A stretch of 64,000 nucleotides of DNA. Source: Ptychodera flava. Its lineage: Eukaryota; Hemichordata; Enteropneusta; Ptychoderidae. The notes under the pieces were generated by a model. That model did not search any database and was not told the DNA's origin. It was given only the letters and a program-made list of their open reading frames with translations. The translations under genes were made by a program, and so were the position numbers. The DNA lies in contig NC_091928.1 of NCBI RefSeq assembly GCF_041260155.1, forward strand, positions 30,084,388 through 30,148,387, written 5' to 3'. Shown piece by piece: positions 21,201-30,998 of the stretch. The stretch's first letter is position 1. Every line of letters starts with the position of its first letter.

Positions 21201-22991
21201 CAGTCAGCTAATTTACTAATGATAGCAACAGCTAAGATTTGCAACATTTTCGACAATGTGATGTTGAATATATAAATACATACCGTCATCTTCATTTTCT
21301 TTCTTTTTTGGTTCCTTTAATAATGATGCAAATTTTGCAAAACTTTCAGTGATAGCTTCACACTCTGTCAGAGCAGTTTTCAAAGCCTTTGCCTTCTTGA
21401 AAGCCATAGGTGTCTCTTCGAGATGTTTTGATATTTTCTTTGATAGGTTTTCCTCACCAATTCTTACAACGCAGTAATCAACGTGCATTTCTAAATGTTT
21501 CATTATAAAGTGAGCTAAGTGAGAATCATCATGGACTGAAGTTGGCAAACCAAAAGTCATTGCTTCCATGCCATAAAAGCTGTAATCCCAATAGCATGGT
21601 GAAGGTAGGCAGAGATGAGACTGTTGTAGAGATGTGAGTAGGGATTTTGCTGAGTGCCCTGGCTGGAGTTTTGGGTACACATATGGACTTTCCGATGCAT
21701 CAGCTAAAATCTTCTGTTCAGTCTTGCCAGCTTTTTCAGAAACTCCTTGTATCTTCCACTCTGGGTGGCTGCTGTAATGTGCTTTTCGATGATTAGCTAC
21801 TGTACCAATGGAAGCTGCAATAGACTTGCACCCTTCTATGGCCATCTGTGTATCCATCTGACCATATGTGAGTATGTGGTGTTGTGTGACCAGCTTTTCC
21901 TTTGGTTCTTTCACCCAGAAACACCTGTCTGGTCGTGGAAGAATCTCCTCATGTGGAATGTCTGATAAGTCTCTACCCTGAACTTCTGCCCTGTATGCAT
22001 TCTCAAAATAATCATAGATGCGAGGTCCTATGGAAAACAGTATGTCTGCCTCACTTGCCATTTGCAGCATCTTTTCTTCAAATTCCAGCTGACCATGCTC
22101 TTCAGCTTGCAGGCAGTTAGTTTCTGGACAAGCATGATTGATGAGAACTAGCTTTGCACCAGGAAAGAGTTTTCTCCTTATATCGGCAGCAGCACGTCCT
22201 GTCTTTGGAGCATAACCAATTACATATTGAACATTTTCTACTTCTCTCAGGTCTGGATAGTGGATTTCATGATTCAGCAACCATTCTAACTTTGGAGGAT
22301 CATCTCTGTGATCAGCTTTCTCTTTCCTCTGTGCTGGTATCAAGGTTACACCACAGTTCTCAGCATCTTTCTTCTGGTCGTCACTGATTTTGACATCAAG
22401 TACAGTGGAGTAGGCTTTCAGAGTTTCTCCTGCCTTGGCCTTCCTTTTGCAGAAATCTTGGACCAGAGTTCTGTGAAATCCTGTAAGACCTAAGGCATCT
22501 TTGTTCCAGGCTTCGTTAATGAACACTGCTGCTGAGGGTTGATCAGGAGGTGGATGAAACTTGGCACCAGGGAAAAGACTTTCTTGAAGAGCAGCTGCTG
22601 TCTCCTTGACATTTGAAGACAATGCAACAACGTGTTTATGTTTTCCAATTTCCAAGTCCTGGATAGTAGGATTGATGAAAGAGAAGCCAGTGTACTCCAG
22701 GTTGATCTTCAACAGGATCAGATAATTTAGGTCTGGTAGCTGGAATCAGAGTTACACTGTGTCTTGCTGCTTCTTCCTTTTCTTCTTCACCCACATCAAC
22801 ATCAAGGACAGTGCAGTGAATTTTAGAAAATTCAACAGGCTTCTTCTTCAGTGTATTTTCACAGAAATCTAAGATCCGTTTCCAGTTGGCTGGACCAATG
22901 AATTTCTCTTCCATGATGTTATAAACAGTGCTGCAGATCCTTCCATTTTGTCTATTGGTAAAATTCCAGATTGAATTGTGAGCTTCTTATC
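6897..22991 (-). CDS. Multidomain GT-B-like / coiled-coil protein, exon chain
   Basis: Eight core exons read 22991-21284, 20631-20458, 17340-16867, 15905-15826, 13990-13912, 12007-11504, optional 9080-8713, and 7121-6897. Each has AG/GT borders, and the codon phases of the eight core exons match across every junction (mostly phase 1). That is why I join them; no transcript is available. Order of parts: two copies of an alpha/beta unit, a GT-B glycosyltransferase-like region, an acidic linker, a coiled coil with a helical domain, two acidic exons, a long coiled coil, and a Gly/Ser tail. The product has no signal peptide or membrane segment in what is visible, so it is probably intracellular (inference). 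The 5' start and the 3' stop are not found. It could instead be two genes split in the 3.1-kb intron at 17341-20457, but phase continuity argues against this. No name is offered because I do not recognise the architecture. Confidence 0.62.
7122..8712. other. Intron H-G with a short repeat
   Basis: Mostly unremarkable AT-rich intron. 7850-8125 matches the end of the repeat at 10061-11140 (CTCATTTGCATA, TCATTTGAACAA, CCAAATACTAAGATG, AAGCTCTTCTTGGTAT). No further exon is seen. Confidence 0.45.
8713..9080 (-). CDS. Exon G (optional, damaged): coiled-coil start and 17-residue repeats
   Basis: The acceptor TTATTTAG lies near 9080 and the donor is GTAATA at 8712. It opens with EVTGTSADDENIKLKITEIE, a short coiled coil. 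The next stretch carries three 51-bp repeats with the 17-residue consensus REGSEMETATSTQPEMT, plus a fourth diverged copy. The repeats are in a different frame from the opening, and a TAG lies in the fourth copy, so the exon does not read through as given. Its last segment (TEHQT) is in the frame that joins exon H. Exon F joins H directly in the same phase, so this may be a cassette exon or a dead one. Confidence 0.35.
8795..8990. repeat. 51-bp coding minisatellite, about 3.5 copies
   Basis: On the plus strand the unit reads around GTTGATGTGGCTGTCTCCAT. Copies differ at only a few bases, except for the last (about 8790-8835), which has one base missing and four added. A 51-bp unit keeps the frame, so expansion changes only protein length. 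Confidence 0.85.
9716..9945. repeat. Degenerate TTATTACAAATTACT tandem repeat
   Basis: About ten imperfect copies of a TTATTACAAATTACT-type unit of roughly 25-35 bp. It makes a spurious open frame. The rest of the F-G intron from 9081 to 10060 shows nothing else. Confidence 0.75.
10061..11140 (+). repeat. Interspersed repeat with internal ~130-bp tandem units
   Basis: Units contain AGTTTCAAAGCAATC, followed by AGAAAATGATTTTTTCACC and an ATATGAAAATTT stretch, and repeat at about 10320, 10440, 10585 and 10720. The tail (10900-11140) ends AAGCTCTCTTGGTATATATA and resembles 7850-8125. Confidence 0.7.
11346..11398. repeat. (AAAT)n microsatellite
   Basis: About a dozen AAAT/AATA units in the intron just downstream of exon F. 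Confidence 0.9.
11504..12007 (-). CDS. Exon F: long coiled coil
   Basis: A 504-nt exon with acceptor GTCGTTTTACAG and donor GTAAGT, phase 1 to 1, so it can be skipped or joined without a frame change. After about 45 polar residues it is almost wholly heptad repeat (VQSLQRQLDKAFTEKIILEG, LKTQLKEKEKVITGLRTQLE), the pattern of a parallel dimeric coiled coil. It probably drives self-association of the protein (inference). Confidence 0.72.
12008..13224. other. Intron F-E, left part
   Basis: Nothing coding. 12616-13080 is richer in CpG, begins TTAAAGGCGGAGCC and ends near GACGCTTTAA. This may be a diverged TTAA element related to 17784-20150, but the inverted ends are weak. Confidence 0.3.
13225..13505. 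repeat. Imperfect 280-bp inverted repeat (foldback)
   Basis: The left arm 13225-13343 (CATATCAAACTGAAATGCT ... GGTTTCAAGTTTGGGAT) pairs with the right arm 13388-13505 (ATCCCAAACTTGAAACC ... CATTTCAGTTTGATATGA), around a short unpaired centre. It looks like a palindromic MITE. Confidence 0.75.
13912..13990 (-). CDS. Exon E: short acidic exon
   Basis: A 79-nt exon with acceptor TTTGTTTGTCAG and donor GTGAGT, phase 0 in and phase 1 out. It reads TEEPDLFQQASDPIVEPSQT and then TCNLGQ. It joins exon D and exon F without a phase break. No domain is visible. Confidence 0.5.
14872..15497. repeat. 626-bp inverted repeat centred on a (CA)n tract
   Basis: The left end CATAGGGTACAGGGAACAGT matches inversely the right end ACTGTCCCCTGTACCCTATG. 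TCAGCGGATTAGC and GTTGGCAATGTTGTCGG also lie inverted on both arms. The left arm has an extra internal duplication. (CA)n fills 15244-15279. A related copy is at 60225-60645. The 156-aa frame in the left arm is a by-product. Confidence 0.85.
15826..15905 (-). CDS. Exon D: short acidic exon
   Basis: An 80-nt exon between acceptor CTTTCTTCCAG and donor GTAAAA. Entering in phase 1 it reads RDGGGVQPVIFRDEIEDDDG and then HCNFDSE, and it ends in phase 0. The open frame, acidic composition and matching phases on both sides are the support. It is too short to stand on its own. Confidence 0.5.
15906..16866. other. Intron D-C
   Basis: AT-rich and free of recognisable repeats or exons. The short open frames on both strands are not protein-like. 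Confidence 0.4.
16867..17340 (-). CDS. Exon C: coiled coil plus unknown helical domain
   Basis: A 474-nt exon, with acceptor CATACATCAG and donor GTAAGC, phase 1 to 1. The first third is a heptad-rich coiled coil (MLQKRLRQLEEQAK, IQLQRLQERKK). About 100 residues follow that look all-helical (LGILLKILTLYYLYRLKQ, ALEPLLITDEMREIAAKVG, FEEIERFF). The size and helix spacing would suit a six-helix adaptor fold of the death-fold kind. That is only a guess, because I see no diagnostic residues. Confidence 0.65.
17784..20150. mobile_element. TTAA-flanked DNA element, TIR AGAGGAAAGTCC
   Basis: TTAA duplicates flank perfect 12-bp inverted ends AGAGGAAAGTCC and GGACTTTCCTCT. TTAA targets are used by piggyBac and Kolobok elements. 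The 2.36-kb interior is CpG-richer than its surroundings. It holds an 81-residue minus-strand frame (18366-18611, not recognised) and a tRNA-derived fragment near 19785-19860. No transposase is seen. It lies wholly in the intron between exons B and C. Confidence 0.75.
20458..20631 (-). CDS. Exon B: acidic linker
   Basis: A 174-nt phase 1-1 exon, with acceptor TCAACACAG and donor GTAATT. It encodes about 58 residues rich in Glu, Asp, Asn, Thr and Gln (DVMDKEDAESGQ, NEKPNTEEAKDG), with no fold expected. An in-frame stop lies just upstream of the acceptor, so the boundary is well placed. Its phase fits both exon A before it and exon C after it. Confidence 0.55.
20632..21283. other. Intron A-B
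   Basis: A 652-bp intron with a GTATGT donor and a CAACACAG acceptor. No repeat or second exon is seen. The plus-strand open frames are by-products. Confidence 0.5.
21284..22991 (-). CDS. Exon A: duplicated unit plus GT-B glycosyltransferase-like region
   Basis: This 1.7-kb exon follows an acceptor (..TTATTCGCAG) and ends in the donor GTATGT. Unit 1 (about 22690-22940) and unit 2 (about 22230-22560) share SAA-L/V-FI, then a DFC motif, TVLDV, VTLIPA, W-LL-H and a YP-L block. LFPGAK follows each unit. The part after unit 2 looks like a GT-B fold: a Rossmann-like start (VQYVIGYAPKTGRAA), LVLINH, ADILFSIGPRIYDYFE, and late in the exon LPSPCYWDYSFYGMEAMTFG. The last resembles the GT4 donor-site pattern of an acid followed by EA and G-P, with Asp where the first Glu is usual. 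Transferase activity is therefore uncertain. Relative to the duplicated unit, one base appears missing near 22909 and one extra near 22658. These cancel, so the outer frame is kept, but stops lie between them. They may be sequence errors or real damage. Confidence 0.75.
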
Positions 22992-23005
22992 CTGCGAATA
23001 AGTTG

Positions 23006-24223
23006 ACCAGATATGAAATGAAAATGCTCACCTGTTTCATTATATAATATTGCATTTATGTGCAAATTTGAACCTTTGCCACATGTTTGCAACTTCATTG
23101 AAAGTGTTATGATCAACATAATGAACAGTATTCACCACAGATCAATTCCAAAAGTATTCAAATATGTAATTAGCTGAAATAAAAATAATTTCTTTGAGTA
23201 CTGTCATTGTATTACCACTTAATATAGCATGTGTAATTGCCTTTGGTCAAGTCCTGCAAGCTATATATGCCAAACTGTGACAGCTCATTAGATATGCAAA
23301 TTATAAATTAGCTGACATGAAAATGTGAAATGACTTTCGATATTGGTAAAACCATGTGTAATCATCAATGTACATAGCATGTTTTGCCTACCGTACTTTG
23401 AAGTAACTGAAATGTTCTCATTAAGTATGTAAATTAGGAATTGCTGAAATAAAAATGTTAAATGACTTTCAGTAATGTTGTATCATAGTATCTTAATGTA
23501 CATAGCAAGTTTCATTTATTTGGTCAAGTCAATTCAAACATAAATCCTTAATTTCAAAAGTTTATTTGATATGCAAATTGGGAGTTTGATGAAGTAAAAA
23601 TGCTTAATGACTTTCAAGAATATTGTATCATAGTATCTTCAATATATGTAGCAAGTTTCATCAACTTTGGTCTAGTCAATTCAGATATATATCCCTAATT
23701 AGGAAAGTTCATTAAATATGCATATTAGGAATTGGCTGAAGTAAAAATGCTTAATGACTTTCAATAATGTTAATATCATAGTATCTTTAATATACATACC
23801 AAGTTTTGTCAATTTTAATCTAGCAAATTCAGATATATATCCCTAATTAGGAAAGTTCATTAAATATGCAAATTAGCAATTATCTTTCATGTCAACCCTT
23901 AATATCTTTCACGGCTGATACATTTTGGTGTGATCAACATTTGTAGCAAATCTCATCAGATTGTGTTCAGTCATTCTCAATGTATATCCTTTTTTTCTAA
24001 AATCATTAATTATGCAAATGAGCAAAAAGTAAGCAAGCCACACCCGCCAAAAACTAATCAGTTCTTGCCATTTGCAAACTAAATCTATGTACCAGATTTG
24101 ATTCTGATCTGATGAGCCGTTTTTGAGATATCGAGCACACAGACAGACAGACGTACACACAGACAAACACACAGACAGACAGACGTCGCTGCGACATATG
24201 CTCACGTGTTTGAACACGTGAGC
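23006..24223 (+). repeat. CTCACGTG-type interspersed repeat, copy 1
   Basis: Starts ACCAGATATGAAATGAAAAT with GCTCACCTGTTT, holds about seven ~120-bp units (TTCATTAAATATGCAAATTA ... TGACTTTCA), then a CAGACAGACA tract, and ends CACGTGTTTGAACACGTGAGC. Its start lies only about 15 bp upstream of the exon A acceptor. Confidence 0.75.
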
Positions 24224-24589
24224 AAAAAATGTTGTCTCCATCAAAGTTGCATGCTGTCTGGTACAGTAGCAGTGGGCCAAAGTTTTCAAAGTTAAAGAAA
24301 AAGATCGTTAGAAAATATCTTACCACATTGTAGAGTTGACAGTTCAGGAACAATGTTTTGATTTCATTTTAAAGTCAGTTGTTGTCCACACCTCAATTTA
24401 TAGTAAAGAAATGTAAAACATCTCACATTTGAGCATTAATACAGTTTATCTAATATTATACGTACAGACACATTTACTTACAGGACATGTCTCACAGTTA
24501 TTGCATTGCTTGGTCTAGGGAGCCATTTTACACACCTGACTTTGCAACAACGTAAATGTTTTACAGAAAAGGCCTGATCACTTTACAAA

Positions 24590-26456
24590 ACCAGATATGA
24601 ACTGAATGTGCTCACGTGTTTTACAACAGGTTCATTAATAGTAGTACGCTTCACAGAATATTTGATATCCAGTAAACGGACTAGAAAATTTTAGAAAATT
24701 TTACTCAACACAACAACTTGACCTGCTAATGTGACCTCTGAATGGAGGAAATGACGTGTACAGATTTTGAGTTTGACAAAATTACAAACTTAGTTATCAA
24801 GCATTGAAATTGCCTGTTGACTCGACATGTATTGACATTTATCAGACACTACTGGATGCATGAAATTATTCAGTATGATGTGAATTACTGCATACTTTTT
24901 GACTGTTATGAAGTTGTGTAAAACGATTGTACCTTTGACCGTCTCATTTCAAGTGACAAAACAACAGCAAGGAGATGTTACGCAACATTTGGAGACCTCA
25001 GGATAATCACTAACCAAAACACAAGAACAAAGAAAGACATTGTATATTCTGACAGCAGTTCAATTGAGCACACGACGCGGAGTGGCAGGCAGACTACTGA
25101 TAGTTAAGACTAGACGTGTATACGGTCTACTGACTAATTAATACTGAGTAATTATCTCTAAAGAGGATTAATTGTATTATGTTTTTTAATATTCCTGTCA
25201 ATAAACCCAATTCATACCAATATAATTGTGAGGCGTGTAATAAGAACAATCAGATATCTGTTATATCATTATATGTAGCAGGTTTCATCAACTTTCGAAC
25301 AGTAATCTCAGAGTTAAATCACTAGTTACAAAACTTTATTTAATATGTAAATGAGCTAATTATTAATTTGACACGCCCAATGCTTCTCAGTACAATTAAT
25401 TATTTATCAATATCAATATCAATATCTGTAGCAAATTTCATCAAATGTAACATGCTGTAATTTTGGAGTAAGATCACTAATTACAAAGTTCATTAATGTG
25501 CAAATGAACCCTTAATTAACTGCACACAACTAAATGCTTTACACCACAATTAGATATCTGTCAGATCAGTATCTGCAGCAGATTTCATCACATTTGGTGC
25601 AATTATTTTGGAGTTATATGACTAATTACAAAACTTCATAAAATATGCAAATGAGCTATTTGTTAACTTGACACTGCCAAATGCTTGTCAGTACAATTAG
25701 ATATTTATCAGATCAATATCTGTACCAGATTTCACTGACTTGGGCGCCGTAATTTCAGAGTTATATACCTAATTACAAAGTTCATTAAATATGCAAAGGA
25801 ACCGTTAATTAACTTGACACTACCAAATGCTTTACACCACAGTTGGATATCAGTCGGATCAGTATGTGCAGCAGAATTCATCAACTTTGGTGCCGTTATA
25901 TCGCAGTTATATGACTAATTATAAAACTTAATAAAATATGCAATGACCTATTTAATAACTTGACACTGCCCAATGCGTCTGAGTATAATTAGATATATAT
26001 CAGATCAATATTTGTTGCACGTATCATCAAGTTTGGTGAAGGAATTTCAGAGTTATGTCACTAATAATCAAAAGTTCATTAAATATGCAAATGAGCAGAT
26101 AATTGTCATGACACTCACAGTATCATCATAATATTCTGAGATTGTCATATGTGAAAAGTTTTGTGTGGTATTTCTTGATATATGTCTACACTGTCATTAC
26201 CGTCTCCATGGGGAAAGCACTGTATGGAAAAATGATATTGCATAACTTCATTAATATGCAAGCCACACTAACCAAATCTAATCAGTTCTTGCAAGTAGCA
26301 TATGGTACCTGTGTACCAAATCTTACTTGAATCTGTTCAGGTGTTTTGAGTTATCGTGTAAACAGACAGACAGACAGACACACACACAGGGACGGACGTA
26401 CAGACAGACAGACAGACATCGCTATGACATTAGCCCACGTGTGAACATGTGAGCTA
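24590..26456 (+). repeat. CTCACGTG-type interspersed repeat, copy 2
   Basis: Starts AAAACCAGATATGAACTGAA, carries a unique-looking 600-bp stretch, then six to eight ~110-130-bp units (ATCAGATCAATATCTGTA ... TTCATTAAATATGCAAATGA), a CAGACAGA tract and the end CACGTGTGAACATGTGAGC. Confidence 0.75.
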
Positions 26457-26459
26457 TTA

Positions 26460-27228
26460 AATGAAACTTGTCAACACTCTGGGCAACAGTGAGAGTCAAT
26501 CTGCTCTATTCATTGATGAACAGAGTAGATATGGTGAATTACCTGACTGCCAAATGTTATCAATAATGGGACCACTTCTATTTCCCTCATCTGTTATTAT
26601 TGTTTCAGAAAGGTCATTTCGGGTCACACTGCCCTTTGTACTAAAGCTTTGGCATTACCCAGAGAGAAATCTGCTGAAAATTCTAGGCATATTTATTTGC
26701 CTTCATACTTACATTCTTATCATATTCTTTGAAAGAATAATCAAAATCATCATTGTAAGTGACATTAATGTAAGGGTAAACGTAGACTATATGTTTGCCC
26801 TTCAAAGGGTGGACATTGGCTATCAGGATTACCATCAGAAATCATGATAATTAATCTGGGCACAAACTCTGAAATGGCAAGAAAAGAGCGTAACTTACCC
26901 AAGTCTCTGAATGTCACAACTCTCTAAGGTCCTTAGATTCACACAGGACAATTGATTTGAAATTACTATATCACAAGGAAGTTAAACTGGTCCAACAAGT
27001 TTGCCGTGAATGTGTCAACACACCCAGCCATTATAGCTCACGTGATTTGGCATCAGGAATGCATTACCTGGTAACCCAATGACATGCTGAGGGCAAAGTT
27101 CATTTATGCCCTCTCGCTAGAGGGCGCTTTCATGAATTGTTATCAGCACGGCATTGACGCATTGTAATTTTAATGCATTCACAGTTATGTAGATTTGTTT
27201 TATTTGTGACTATGTGGAAATAAATTTA

Positions 27229-27260
<32 letters not shown>

Positions 27261-27873
27261 GCTGTTGATCGACTTGGTAAATTTTCCTGCTGGGTCAAAA
27301 TATAAAATGATCATTATACTCAGTGATCTTGTGTCAACACACATGTAAAGTTGTAGCCAATGTGGTCGTGAAATATCAATCCTTAATATCAATGCAATTT
27401 ATGAATAGGTAACAACAAAAACTCTTAATTGTTGTACTATCATTGCCATGTTATTCAGAAATGAAAACAATTAAGGAAAACGACTACAATTTTAATGTTT
27501 GCCAGTTTACTTTCAATAATTACATAATACACTATAAAATTGTGAAATCAGTACATTTTAAGCAACATTATAACTACAGCTCATTTATGTCCTTAAAGTA
27601 AGTTACTCACCATGACTGCCAGTAAAAAAACAATAAAATTAAAAACTTCATGGCACATTAAATAAACAATGACATCTAAGATGCATGTGTTTTCAGTAAC
27701 TATATTTCACAGCCACATACATCAATAATTATTTTCAAAGGACTTCACATAATATCAGAATATTGATATACACAATAAACACAAAGCACACTAGTTACTA
27801 AGGTAACAAAGAATTTTTGCATGTTAAGGATCGTTTTTGAATTCCTCTTGTATTTTTTAAACTGATATTTTAA
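26460..27873. other. Unassigned DNA with poly(A) and a possible minus-strand leader exon
   Basis: On the plus strand a poly(A) run (27235-27260) follows AATAAATTTATC, which looks like the end of a retroposed copy. On the minus strand a strong donor, CAGAGACTTGG then GTAAGTTACG (near 26899), could close a non-coding 5' exon of the multidomain gene. The two readings are not resolved. Beyond 27261 nothing is recognisable. Confidence 0.25.
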
Positions 27874-28215
27874 GCTCGCCAGTTCACACATTTATACTGT
27901 GATATCACTATCAATTTGTTTGTGCTTTTCTGTGAGTGTTGCTGTCGGTGTGATATATGAAGAATGGCTCATTGGATCAGAATTAAAAATTAAGTAAGAT
28001 TCTGTACATACATTCGATTTGGGAATAGCAAGAACTTATCAATCTTTTGTGGGTTTTTGTTGGCTTGCATAATTCATGCAAATCTGCACAGTCATTTTTT
28101 TGCAAAGAAGTCAGATTTTGTCAGAGTGAATGCGTCAGATCTGATGATTCTTGTACAATACAGATGTTATCAAGGTCAGCAGTTTCATTTCATTTTTAAT
28201 GAATCTTCACCAAAG
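27874..28215 (-). repeat. CTCACGTG-type repeat, fragment
   Basis: Has GCTCGCCAGTTCACACATTT, then GAATGGCTCATTGGATCAGA and TTGCATAATTCATGC, matching the start of the reverse copy at 5138. Confidence 0.5.
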
Positions 28216-30020
28216 GGATATACGGTAGTCCGTGGGCTGGAGGGGGACTACCGACCACCCCCCCCCCCCAGGATAACAAACCTATATTTTTCAGAAGCCT
28301 TGGGATCCCTAGAATACGAAATGGAATTTTAACAGAAAAAATATAGGGACGCAATAGCTGTTATGGTCATGTTTTGAAGGGTACCGCAAAATCACGATTT
28401 TCCAACCCAAATGCATTTCGTCAAATCTGTCTTTTGTTAGTCATGTGCTGAGCTTATTTTTTAATGTAACCTCACTTGTTTGGTATCATAAAAGGGAATT
28501 TATTCCTCTTTAAGATGACATATTGTACTATGCAATATCTTCTACAGTTTTTGTGAAATATGACCAAAACTTACCCCATACCCCAAAATTTAACATTGCA
28601 AATTACAGTAAATCTCAAATTCTACCGATTTTTTAGCTAGGCATAATAAAAAATGCAATGCTTTGTATGAAATCTGTTTTATTTGATACAGGGACATGTC
28701 ATAAATGTGAAATAGACTTTTAACAGAAAAAATATTGGGACTCTACAGCTGTAATAGTCATATTTTGAAGGGTACCGCAAAATCACAGTGTTGCAGATTT
28801 GCATGCATTTTTGTTAAACCTGTCTTCCTATAAGTCATCTGCTGAGCTTGTTTTTGAATATAACCTCACTTGTTAGGTATCATTAGAAAGATAATTTACT
28901 AATCTTTGAAATGACATATTGTAACATGCAATATCTTGTATAGTTTTCATGATATATGACAAAATACGGCTAGTTTTCAATCTGGTTCGAACCCACAACA
29001 TACGGCATCAGTCGCCTAGCGGAGAGGCCACAGAGAGAACCGCTCGGCTAAATCTCCACTCCCAAAAAAGAGTGGTTCAATAGCCGGCTAAGTTGTTACA
29101 TTTTTCTGACTGAGACCGCTCCACACGTTGTAGAGTTCGTGAAGCACTCACGCACGCATGCTCACTATCACACATCGCACATACAAATTTATCAAGGCGA
29201 AGAAACGAATTTCATCGCTTTAACTGGGCGAACGATAGCTTACCCCATACCCCAAAGTTTACATTGAAAATTGCAGTCATAGCTAAAACCAAATTCTATT
29301 CTGTGTATTTATGTACTCTCGATTATTAATATTAATGTACTTGGTTAGACTAGGGTGGTAAGAAATTGATGTGTTCGCCAAAAAATCGGATTTTGGAATT
29401 TTACCAAAATGTAGATTCACTGTACATTGGAGTCTATGAGAAAACTATGAATAATTTTTTTACAGTGCCAGACTAAATTAATATGAGCTGTTAAAGGTGT
29501 TTGGTAATTGATACAAATATACTTGATTCAAATAGGGTATTTGAAAGTTCAGATGTTGTCAACAATTATGATATTGGAATTTCACCTAAAAGTACCGGTA
29601 TAATGTCACTTGTCATGGTACTTGTAGTAGACAAAACTTGCTATATCTCTAATATGTAAGTAATAGGAATTATTCATTGCCCTCAGTGAGCTTGATTTAC
29701 AATAAGACAATTAAGCCTCAGAGTTGCCAAGTCAAGATGTTCATGTGACAGATAATTATACTTTTGTTCAGATTTACAGTTGAATCAGAGAATGAAATCA
29801 TGCAACGCATCATTTTTATCTCTCAGAATATTTCTGAACACTGTAACTGCTTTTTGACGGGACAGATACTTATGAAAATTGAGTGACCCCCCCCCCTGAG
29901 CTTTTTGAAAAATACATGACCCCCCCTCCCCCTTGCAGTTTTCAACTTTGAGGTGACCCCCCCCCCCCTTGATTTTGCTGGCCCAGCCTGGCCATAATAA
30001 CTGAACGCTCCCTAAGCTTA
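28216..30020. repeat. Interspersed repeat with two ~410-bp direct units
   Basis: Two related units (28325-28565 and 28730-28970) share GAAGGGTACCGCAAAATCAC and AACCTCACTTGTT. The right part (29330-30020) matches 60700-61525 over GACAGATAATTATACTTTTG and the C-rich tail ending CCATAATAACTGAACG. A tRNA-derived insertion lies at 28970-29140. Confidence 0.7.
28975..29065 (-). repeat. tRNA-derived SINE head (A and B boxes)
   Basis: On the minus strand a B box GGGTTCGAACC (28983-28993) and an A box TAGCCGAGCGGTT (about 29038-29050) sit at tRNA spacing, with an acceptor-like AGTGGAGATT. It resembles a Ser/Leu-type tRNA, but the arms do not pair well enough for a working gene. Other copies are at 51793-51951 and, partly, near 19785-19860. 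Confidence 0.65.
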
Positions 30021-30998
30021 TTTCTCAATAGGGAAGTAGATATTCTGAGTGTTTCAACACAATTGAACACTTCTACAACTTTCATATTGAACTCGCTGCA
30101 TACTGACAACTCAGATCGAACTTTAACATCGACGCAACCATGTGTTTTTTCATTGTCATAAATTTTTATACTTTCAATGCAATTTTCATTCAGTCACACG
30201 CAATGCCCATCACCTGCTGTCACGAACTAACTGCTGGCCATCACGTCGAATGCTTGCAATCAAATTAATAGTCATGGTGTACCTTGACAAAACGAAGAAA
30301 TTTCAGCCAAAAACTGACCCAATTTGTGTCCGATTTGCAAAATTCAGACGTCGCATAAATGTGTTGACAGAGCTTGGAGCAGACATGTCGCAGTCTCATT
30401 CAGAAATCCCACATGCCCGCGATAACCCGACGAAGTGTAGGGCGACGCCAGCGGGGGTACTAAAGTATTTGGAATGCAGAAACATGAATTTGCTGGAATA
30501 AAAAAAAACAAAAACGGGCAAAATAGAAGCGGCGATTCCCATAAACATTTTACTTTTTTCTTTCTGGCCTTATCACCATTTCAATGTATAACCGAAGTAA
30601 ATAAATTTTGTATATGCTGATCAGTGGGGACTTTGACAATGCAGTAAAATGGTAGTTTTAACTTTGACTGATATCAATTCTTAAATTATCTACTTGTTGC
30701 CTCATGCTTCGACCAAAGGGACCTCAGTCTCCGATGATAATGATGATTAAATATTTAAAAATGAAGAAACGGCGTAAACGTGTTCACAAATAACGTAACA
30801 GCATGATGGGATATATGTTTGGGACAAGAGTACATTTTTCAGATGATGACAATTTTGATGCTAAACTCATGCTGGATATACATTATTTTAATACAAAATG
30901 CAGCATATACTCAGAATAAAAAAACTCTTCAATTGAAATTTTTGTGGTTCAGATAATTGTCTATTTATGATTGCCGTAGTCAGCCAAATATCTTAAAT
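30021..30998. other. No recognised feature
   Basis: AT-rich. A 119-residue plus-strand frame at 30142-30501 has no similarity I recognise and no start context. Confidence 0.35.

Noticed and set aside
23909-24353. Minus-strand frames rich in Val/Cys/Ser
   Set aside because: They cover the CAGACAGA tail of an interspersed repeat.
26461-26847. 128-aa plus-strand open frame
   Set aside because: No recognisable family, starts at the repeat border and has no splice or start context.
30142-30501. 119-aa plus-strand open frame
   Set aside because: No similarity recognised. Composition is like neighbouring non-coding DNA.
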